Assembly (NCBI GenBank): GCA_015680905.1
Contig: CM027381.1
Location: forward strand, 67,259,501-67,323,500
From: Coptis chinensis
Taxonomy: Eukaryota; Streptophyta; Magnoliopsida; Ranunculales; Ranunculaceae
Direction: 5' to 3'
Length of the DNA stretch: 64,000 nt
The notes under the pieces are model-generated. The model made no database searches. It was not told where the DNA came from and worked only from the letters and a program-made list of their open reading frames with translations. Below are positions 56,480-64,000 of the stretch, one piece after another; position 1 is the stretch's first letter; each line of letters begins with the position of its first letter. Position numbers and translations under genes: made by a program.

Positions 56480-57000
56480 TACTCGTCATCCTCCTCTTCT
56501 ATAAAGAAGTGAGGTTCCTTCGCGTCCTGCCATGCCATGATAATTTGCCATGCTTCCACGCCATTTATCATCTATGATTGCTAACCTATTAAAAGCCACT
56601 TGGTGGGATGGGGTGTAAGGTGCAACTGATGAGGTTGTATCCTCCACCCTTGCCAAGTCATTACGCGGAAAGGTCGAATAATAGAATTGGTGGGTCTCTC
56701 AATGTCGTCATGAACCCGATCCGTGAAAGGGGCACAAAAAAAGGGGAAGAAACATAGTATAATCACGGCAAACTAATATAGGCATAAGAAGATACTTATG
56801 CCTCATGCTATGGGCTCGTGCTAAACTAGACATTAAGGTCTTAGGAAGGTCATATAGCGGTTCCTCGGCTAAAGCAAGGAAAACATCGCAAGTGGCATTA
56901 TTCGCAGAAGAAAAATGTCACTCCCCACAATATGTTTAGCATGATAAAGAACATTACCGTATCATATTAAGGGACAAGTTACCAAGGGCTACATTATATG
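56480..57000 (-). pseudogene. Extra ORF of element 3, related to 9267-10178
   Basis: Read on the minus strand in shifting frames. HFSSANNATCDVFLALA (about 56890-56940) corresponds to HFSTASKSACKTFHALA of element 1, where the Trp before it is a TGA stop here. The 3' end gives IIMAWQDAKE and then an acidic tail (FIEEEDDE), matching IDWWDAKE of element 1. The protein family is unknown to me. Confidence 0.5.
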
Positions 57001-58394
57001 TCCCTTGGTCCTCTACACGGAAATTGTCGGACCCATAAGCCTCATGCAAAAAGTCATAAGTGTAGACATGAATATTATCTACCCAATAGCATCATGGGTT
57101 TTGTATTTCAGGGCATGGCAAGTCCAAGAACAAATGCTTGCAAGAACCATAAGCGGTTCCCAAACTACGTGTGTGATCACCTCATGAAACCAAGCACCAT
57201 AAGTAGTGCTTTGAAACAAATCTTGAAAGATTGTTCCGGTATCAATGTAGGAGATGTCATCTCAAAATTACGCTCTGGAATAGCTGTGAATGATCCGAAA
57301 CTACCCGAAAACTGGAATTTGTCCGTCCACGGAAGTCGGAACCGCTGGCGCTTAATTATAGAATTCGCGAAGGCCAGTCGCTCGAAATTTTAGCGTTTAG
57401 CCTGGGTCCAGTAGATGAGGGCGGTCGGTCCTTTCGCTTGAAGCGGCGCGGCTAACTCTAACTAAATTTTCAAAAATGTGAAGAAGCGGCTTGAAGGCCC
57501 GCTCTGATGAATAAACCCGGAGTTTAGATGAAAAAGAAAGTAAAACTTGGAGTGGATGGTGCGGGATGATGGTGGAATGTATTGTGGTTTGTTAGTGTAG
57601 AAAGAAGGAAGTTTATATAGGTTTTGAATTGTTAAAACGAATGGGTAGGTTGCCAAAAAACTTTAAAGGCAATTTCCGGAAACAATAAAATTTCCGAAAA
57701 AAACGAAAACAACTCATATTCTTAATTCTATAACAACCCTAATATCTTTCATCTTTGGATTTAGACTAGTAACTTCTAAACTCTCTTAGATTTCATCCTA
57801 CCACCACATCTAATCATAGGTATGCCAATTCGACAATATTCTCAACCTTCACTCCAAAACAAACTCTAAAATGGAGGATCTTCTACAAATCATGATATAA
57901 TAAATAATACCACCCCCAAACAATTCGGGAAGGTGGGATTAACACTAAAATCCATGCACAATTTGAAAAGAACCACATTATATTAAAATTGAAATTCAAA
58001 CAACATTTAACTACCAAATTCAAAGTTAACTACGAAATTTAACAACGTAATATCCTATCTACTAAAAATAATAAAAACAACATCAAAACAACAAACAAGA
58101 AGAAATCTAGCTACTCTTCAAGGGAGTGAGGTGGGGGTAAGAATAGGAATTTGAGTGATCAAGAATGGAAAAACCAAACACCCCACCCCCAAACAAATTT
58201 TTGAAAACAGGTTTGTAAAAAATTTGTTTTAAAACGTCAGGTCTTTTAAAGTCGATTCCTAGACTTAAAGTGATATATATGTATTTACATGCGGTTTCCC
58301 ATATATCAATAATCTAAACAATTGTGGATCTTTCCATAAATAGTTAACATGGAATGCACCACCAAACAGAATCAAGCTCCAAAACTTCCTCGAC
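57001..58394. other. Unassigned interior of element 3
   Basis: Nothing recognisable. Two further purine tracts on the minus strand, TTGTTTGGGGGTGG near 57905-57920 and near 58185-58200, resemble the terminal polypurine tract but lack the GAGGACA hairpin. The 131-aa plus-strand frame at 56998-57393 has no motif. Confidence 0.4.
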
Positions 58395-58930
58395 TTGACT
58401 TAGTTGAATAAGAAGGTGTCCAAGTGAATGATCGTTGAGTAAATGAATGGTTTTGGAAAATACTTGGAATGTGGATAAGTGTTAGAAGAAAAGAGGGGAA
58501 AAATGGGAAATGAAAAAGTGTCGGGTGGCTTGTCCTTGGGTGTTACTTCTTCACCAGTTGGTTTTAGATAGTTATGAAGCATAGGAGAAACGCCAAGGTC
58601 AAGTACAAACTCAATGGTTCTTTGAAAAGGTAGAGGGTGAGGAACATTAAGTGATGGAAGGTGAATGAGTGACATGAGGATGTGAGGTGGGTGAATGGTG
58701 TTCAACTAGTGTTCTTAGGTCTATATCATCGAGGAGGCCTTGAGATATGCAAGACATTCCTCAATAGGTGGGTAAGAAGAATCACTTTGGGATAGAGGGC
58801 TTAAAAATTCATCTTCCGTCATGGCATCAAGAGATGAATGGATGTCATAGGAGAGAACTTCATGAGGCAAAGAAGGGGTTGCAAAAGAGTCGAAGGAAAT
58901 CCTCCTTGATGTTATCTACATCTAGGGAGT
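58395..58930 (-). pseudogene. Unrecognised ORF fragment between gag and the extra ORF, element 3
   Basis: The minus strand reads SSLDAMTEDEFLSPLSQ and YPPIEECLAYLKAS, then a stop at about 58733, a frame change, and a Pro/Ser-rich frame (58400-58705, TGEEVTPKDKPPDTFSFPIF). It has coding-like composition but no known domain. It lies where pol should begin. Confidence 0.35.
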
Positions 58931-58999
58931 AGAAATTGTGATCCTTGTCTTCTTCCATAAGAGTGTTATCTACTAGTGTGGGGACTAAAGTGTCACCGC

Positions 59000-60663
59000 A
59001 CTAATGTGAGGTACAAAACTCTCCGATGGACTTCACTTCACCTTCTACAGAAAAATCTAGTTGTTCATGCGGTGTTTTATCCCTATACCTAATATGAGGG
59101 GAACATATTTGTTAACCGTTGCTTTATCTTTTATCACTTTCCAACTAGGTTTCCATATTTGAACCTCTACAGGTGTAGGGTCTTCAATTTCTATTATTGG
59201 GTCTTGTAATGTTTTCCACTTTTGGTTGTGGTTTAACCGGGTACTTCTACAGTTGTAGGGTCTTGATTTCTATTATAGCATTTGGTATGGCATTATTTTT
59301 AGTTTTGCGGGTAATCATTAGGCATAGTCACTTGGTTATCAACTACTGCATCACGAATGAAGGGTAGTGGATCACCTGTAGGTCCCCTTTGGTTTATATT
59401 ACCATTCACAGTAAATATCTTTTTATTTCAAAGGCGGTGTTTGTTGACTAGGATTAGGCATTGCTTGACTTGGAAACACGCCGGTTTGGTTATTATTTTG
59501 GTTAGAAGACATGTCAATAACCTTTTGGCACAAAAGACGCATCATTTGCATCGTTTGTTTCATCATATTAGAGTTTTGATCATCTTTGATCTTTCATCAA
59601 GTTGGAGTTTTGTTGCATAATTTGATTTTGTTTCTCCAACAAGGTCACTACTACTTTGTGTCGTAGATGGTTGTATTGGAATTAAAAAACTTGTTGGCGT
59701 TCATGTCTTGATGTTGATAGTTATGGGTTATGGGTACTAAACCTCTATTCTGGTCACCAAAGTTCTCTTGTCCTTGATGTTGAGTTAACTGGTTGAAGTG
59801 TGATGGTTGTGGTGGTGTTTGTGTATAGACAAGAGGACAATAGAAGTCGGAATGCTCAAGACTACAACAAACATTACAACGAGTAGAGTTAATGTTCATG
59901 GCTGGAGTGGGTTGTTGTTGAACAGAGATAGCATCTACCTTCTTAGTGAGGGCATCGATAAGAGTTTTAAGCTCGGGATCATGTTTAACCTCACGAGAAG
60001 AAGGAGAGGAGCGGGAGGAATCATTACCTCCCCAATTGTTGTTCATCTTAGATTGATCTTCTAAGAATTTATAAGCCTCTAAGGCTCCTTTACTAAGAAA
60101 ACTACCCCCGTCATGATATCTAGAACCTCCTTATGATAATGTAAAAGCCCCTTTGAAGAAGGCACGAACAAAAAGCGTGTCTTTTGCAAGATTATGATCG
60201 CGGGCATTCAATGAGAAGATCGGTGAAACGATTCGAACCTCTGAAAAGGATTCATGAGGATTATGGTGAAGAAATGAATCTTGTGAAGCATTTCATCTCT
60301 CTTAAGTGGTGGGTAAAATTGTTCCATGAACAATTGAACAAGTTGAGCCCATGAGTCCACGAGTTTGGCGTTTGGGCAGATTAACCAAGACGCCGCCTTG
60401 TCGGCTAGGGTGAAAGGAAACACCACTAAGTTTAACTTGATTCGGACTTCGCTAGGATGATGGAATGTAGTGAGAACTTGGTCTATCCTCTAAGTGTCTT
60501 TGGTAAGGCTTCTCGGGTCTAAACCATGAAAAACCGGTAACAAGTTAAATATATTAGGGGGATTTGAAAATCCCCACTAGGTTTGGTGAAAACGATGCGA
60601 CTTAGGGCCATCGTTTAGGGCTTTATAAAAATCGAGAGAGAGAGTCTCTTGTTCTTTAGCCAT
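59000..60663 (-). pseudogene. Element 3 gag
   Basis: ATG at 60663 opens MAKEQETLSLDFYKALNDG; homology to element 1 gag continues through NIFNLLPVFHGLD and FPFTLADKAASWL (60208-60426). ORF 59651-60046 includes DPELKTLIDALTKKVDAISV and the Cys box CNVCCSLEHSDFYC, a full CX2CX4HX4C knuckle. The C-terminal VFPSQAMPNPS-like segment is near 59450-59480. At least three frame breaks occur. Confidence 0.8.
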
Positions 60664-61873
60664 TGATGCAAGTGTAGTGTGTGAAATTCTAGATAGGCGT
60701 GTTGTATTTATTTCTATGAAAAACAAGCCTGATTATACTAAATTAAAACTCCTCTGACAGAAGGAGGAGGAAGAAAGGAATTACAGAATGCCTCCTTGCT
60801 CAGCGTTTGAATAAGCGTCTTGTATCTGCGATTTAAGTGTATTTAACAAGTTAGAAACACTTAATAACTTTAAGGAATAAAAATATGCATTTACCTATGA
60901 AAATTGGGCTGTTCGGATGAATTTTCCTTGTTGGGCGCGGGTAGGGCGCGGGTTGGGCGCAGGCGCTCAAAGGTAAGTTGAAATTACAGTGAATAAGGGC
61001 GGGTCGCGCTCAACATGGGCGCAGGCGCGCTCCAGGGTTTTCAAGTTTTAGGCCTTTTATCGTACTCCAAAAATCTGAAATTTTTACAGTAATTTGCTAA
61101 GACGTCTATCAAGTAGCCTGTAAAATTTCAGATCGATCGGAGCAGTGAAAGTCCCTCTACAGCCCTCAAAGTTTGCGAAACCGTTTTTCGGACACAATAC
61201 AAACAACCGAATGGTTAACCCATCAAAACAAATCCAAAATTTCCAAATTTTTACTGGAGACTCCTGACAGATTCTAGTTGTTCCTGTAAAAATTTAGAGC
61301 AATTGGATGTCTACAACCTCTCCTTATTGGATGGTGTTCCAGATATTAAGTGTTTGCAACACTGCAGAAACACACTGGAAACACTCTACTATTTAGGAGG
61401 TCAAAACAAATCAAAAACTCATCAAATTTTTACTACAAACTCCTGGATTAGGATAGATACTCTTGTAAAATTATGGAATTTTTTAGAACTCCCTAAGTAA
61501 CCTTATTCGTCTGTTTTTCAAGAACATACGGTGTGAAAACTGAAATGCAGCACTGTAAAGATCGTATTTTTTTTTTCACAAGGTAAAACCAACTTTGAAA
61601 AATCTGAAAATATTCTAGTAAATCAACAACACATTAAATATTATGTATGAATATTTTCAGAATTTTCGAAAATTTAGAAATACCTTCACCGCAGTGTTTT
61701 TTCTCTGTGAATCCATGACCCCTAAAGCTGAAACGATTGAAACGGTTCGAAAATTCAAATAAATAAGAATGAAAAAATTAAAAGGTGGGTGGGTAGAGAA
61801 TGGGGGATTGCCCCTGGATTCAAGCAATTGAATTCTTGTCTTGAAACGAGATTAAGATGGCAGCGGCGCCATT
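60664..61873 (-). promoter_or_regulatory. Leader of element 3
   Basis: Non-coding. A GC-rich patch of repeated GGGCGCGGGT/GGGCGCAGGCGC units lies at about 60933-61035, unlike the AT-rich surroundings. The primer-binding site is at its right edge. Confidence 0.55.
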
Positions 61874-62903
61874 TGATAACCGTAAAATAATAGAATCCTA
61901 AATATTAATGCTTCTGAAGAACACTAATCACGTAATCCTACCGTTCTTACGTTTAAATCAATTCTTCTTACTCTCAAAAACATAGTCATGCAATACAACG
62001 AGTAAGGATTTACGTTCCACTCTTAAACCCTCAAGACTTAAATAGAATTCAATTATTCAAACACAAGGAACGGTGAGAGTGATGTGTTTGGTGTTTAAAC
62101 TAAAACTAATTATAAATTTAAGACAACTAAATCTAAAGATTCTAACTTTATGAAATTTAACAAACAATAATTAAAATCTAACATCAATAACTCTGAAATG
62201 ACTAACAACCAAGAAATGAAATTAGATCTAAGCAATAGATAAATGACAAAATCGAATTTGATCAATAATAAACTACTTGATTTATCTAATGAAGCAATAA
62301 TAATATTTTAATACTTTAAATTAAAACAAGGGAAATGAAAACTAATAAAATGGAGATTCAAAACTAGATCTAGATCTAAAAACTAATCTAGATCTATCTT
62401 TTTTCTAACCCAAAAACTCCATTAACATTAGCTTCCTAACCTAACTGCCATTAACAAAGAGTCAAGCTTTTGTTTTATATTTCTAGATCCAAAATCGTGC
62501 ATGGGCTTGGAGCCATGTTTTGGGCGGAAAAATCAGCCCAAAACCCAATTCTTCGATCCAAAAGGCCTCTTCAGCTGCAGTTGGCTTCCAACAGACTTTT
62601 CGTCCACTTCTGCTCCTCTGATTGGGTCAAGGCTTGGACCATTGCAAAGCTCTTTCGAGCGGTCGTTTTGACATAAGGTAGGCCTCAATCCGAGGTCCGA
62701 GTCCAAAGATATGGCATTCGGAAGTTCTGCGACTTTTGCTCCTTTATCTAGCTAAAGTGGCACATTTACGCACATAATGGACCTTTGAAGCCCTGAAATG
62801 CATAAAAACACGTAATCAGTATTAACTCTTACTTATTATTCACATAATTGGTCTAACAGTATGATTATTAAGGGGTTAAAACTACAGTTTTGGGCTCTTA
62901 TCA
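61874..62903 (-). repeat. Element 3 right LTR (5' LTR)
   Basis: Followed on the minus strand by the primer-binding site TGGCGCCGCTGCCATC at 61858-61871. Same end motifs as the left LTR, and the CCAGG target duplication follows at 62904-62908. Confidence 0.95.
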
Positions 62904-62908
62904 CCAGG

Positions 62909-63337
62909 CCTCCACACACATGTGTCCATGGTTTCGAAAGAGTAATCCTTTACCAAGACACCTTTTCAAATAGCGTAAGACACGTAGAGTTGCATCAAAG
63001 TGTGTGGTACAGGGAGCATGCATAAATTGGTTGATAACACTCACTGCATAAGCAATGTTTGGTCTAGTAAGGGACAAATAGATCAACTTCCCCACTAATC
63101 GCTGGAACTGACCAATATCGACTAGAGGCTCACCTTCAGAATCACCCAACTTATGATTTGACTAAATAGGGATGTCACTAGGTAGAGAACCAAGTTTACC
63201 AGCTGAATGAAAAAGATCTAACACGTTCTTACGCTGAGAGATAAATATACTAGCTTTCGACCTTGCCACCTTAATCCCCAAAAAATACCGTAGATGACTG
63301 TTAAATTCCATGTTAGTGGTGATGCTAGGAGAGTTGT
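62909..63337 (-). pseudogene. Element 5: Ty1/copia RT end, second part
   Basis: Minus strand. The copia RT C-terminal pattern is visible: RYFLGIKVARSKASIFISQR, LVGKLIYLSLTRPNIAYAVS, VINQFMHAPCTTHFDATLRV and LRYLKRCLGKGLLFRNHGH. One stop lies near 63161. It breaks at 62908 (element 3) and at about 63338 (the next LTR). Confidence 0.9.
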
Positions 63338-63572
63338 GATATTGATATATTGAGAGAAACCAAGAAGAAGAACAATAGATTGAGAGATTGGAGATTGATT
63401 AAGGTTAGAGTGTTCTAAGTGTTATTGTTATCTACCCAGAGTTACATATTTATACTAACCTACTTTGGCGTGGGTGTGAAGTAACCCAAAACATAAGAAT
63501 AGAAACTACTAGATATGGATGTCCACACTTATAGAAACGTGGGACTTTACATATAGGACATATTCTAATACT
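63338..63572 (-). repeat. Element 6: LTR of a second copia element
   Basis: TGATATTGATATATTGAGAG on the left, ATATTCTAATA on the right, followed by the polypurine tract CTTGAGGGGGAG (minus strand, 63573-63584) as in copia elements. It interrupts the RT of element 5. The rest of the element would lie beyond the window. Confidence 0.65.
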
Positions 63573-63794
63573 CCCCCTCAAGCTGTAATGCCGCAAACTA
63601 TGCAAATTACAGCTTGAATGGCAGAAAGAAAAGATAAGAATACAACTCCCCCTTTCGTATAGAACTGCCTTTAGTTGAAGAACTCAAACAATTGTTGAGA
63701 CGAGACGTTCTGGAAAGTGAAATTGTCGGTGTAGACAATGGCCTAACCTAAAGACTGAAGTTGTACCATTGGCACAAACTGGAAACAGAACACC

Positions 63795-64000
63795 TGTGAG
63801 ATGACTGCAACTTGAGAGATGAATCTGAATAGTGCAGTGATGATGTGGCTACAACCTGAGAGATGAATATGAATAGTGTAGTGATGATATGACTGCAACC
63901 TGAGAGATTAATATTGAATAGTGTAGTGATAATAGGATTGCAACCTGAGAGATGAATCTGAATAGGGCAGTGATGATATGACTGCAACCTGAGAGATGAA
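63795..64000. repeat. 44-bp minisatellite, at least five units
   Basis: The unit begins CTGCAACCTGAGAGATGAAT and continues TGAATAGTGCAGTGATGATATGA-like. Unit starts fall at 63805, 63849, 63893, 63938 and 63982. It runs off the window end. 44 is not a multiple of three, so it does not encode a peptide repeat. Confidence 0.92.

Larger units (their letters stand above)
53582..62903 (-). mobile_element. Element 3: Athila-like element lacking RT and integrase
   Basis: LTRs 53582-54611 and 61874-62903, both 1030 bp, TGATAACCG to GGGCTCTTATCA. A perfect 5-bp target duplication CCAGG lies at 53577-53581 and 62904-62908. The minus-strand order is LTR, TGGCGCCGCTGCC primer site, leader, gag, an unrecognised ORF region, an extra ORF, a conserved non-coding block, polypurine tract, LTR. 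I find no RT, RNase H or integrase motif in the 7.3-kb interior, so it would depend on a relative such as element 1. It is inserted in the copia RT/RNase H gene of element 5. Confidence 0.93.

Noticed and set aside
56998..57393. 131-aa plus-strand ORF in element 3
   Set aside because: Runs antisense to the broken extra-ORF region and shows no domain.
63795..64000. Possible CRISPR-like array
   Set aside because: Units are contiguous 44-bp repeats with no unique spacers, in a plant genome.

Overview
This is plant nuclear DNA, most likely from a eudicot. Two intron-containing host genes lie on the minus strand, a seipin-like gene (exons at 40173-40748 and 32927-33610) and a 13-exon eIF2A gene (41723-50218). 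Everything around them is nested transposable elements: Ty3/gypsy, Ty1/copia, LINE, CACTA and several MITEs. I saw no bacterial operon, CRISPR array or tRNA/rRNA gene. The species cannot be told from the sequence.

Left third (902-31000). Two related Athila-like Ty3/gypsy elements lie head to tail on the minus strand. Element 1 (902-23445) has both LTRs and decayed gag and pol, followed downstream of pol by several kilobases that hold fragments of an extra protein. A 4.8-kb CACTA transposon (1882-6700) sits in its left LTR with a 3-bp target duplication, and the right LTR preserves the empty site. Element 2 (23446-30977) keeps one LTR, gag and pol up to RNase H, where it butts directly against element 1. 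On its other side it abuts a LINE reverse transcriptase fragment (30978-32130).

Middle (32700-50220). The seipin-like gene is split by one 6.6-kb intron. That intron contains element 4 (34021-39523), a non-autonomous Tat-like retrotransposon with gag and protease, almost no pol, and an opposite-strand spliced ORF that is itself interrupted by a 200-bp MITE. A hAT-like MITE lies just upstream of seipin. The eIF2A gene follows; its 13 exons join without a frame error into a 517-codon reading frame, although its introns hold at least three small inverted-repeat transposons.

Right (50220-64000). Upstream of eIF2A are a palindrome-rich tandem array (50755-51190) and a long inverted repeat (52307-53018). 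A copia element (from 53099) is split by element 3 (53582-62903), an Athila-like element with equal-length 1030-bp LTRs and a perfect CCAGG target duplication. Element 3 has gag and an extra ORF but no recognisable reverse transcriptase or integrase. A second copia LTR (about 63338-63572) and a 44-bp minisatellite close the window.

The observation I would follow first is in elements 1 and 3. Each carries, 1.5-1.6 kb inside its terminal polypurine tract, a second GAGGACA hairpin plus polypurine tract. The block between the two tracts is strongly conserved although it is non-coding. Both elements also share an unrecognised protein encoded just upstream of that block.
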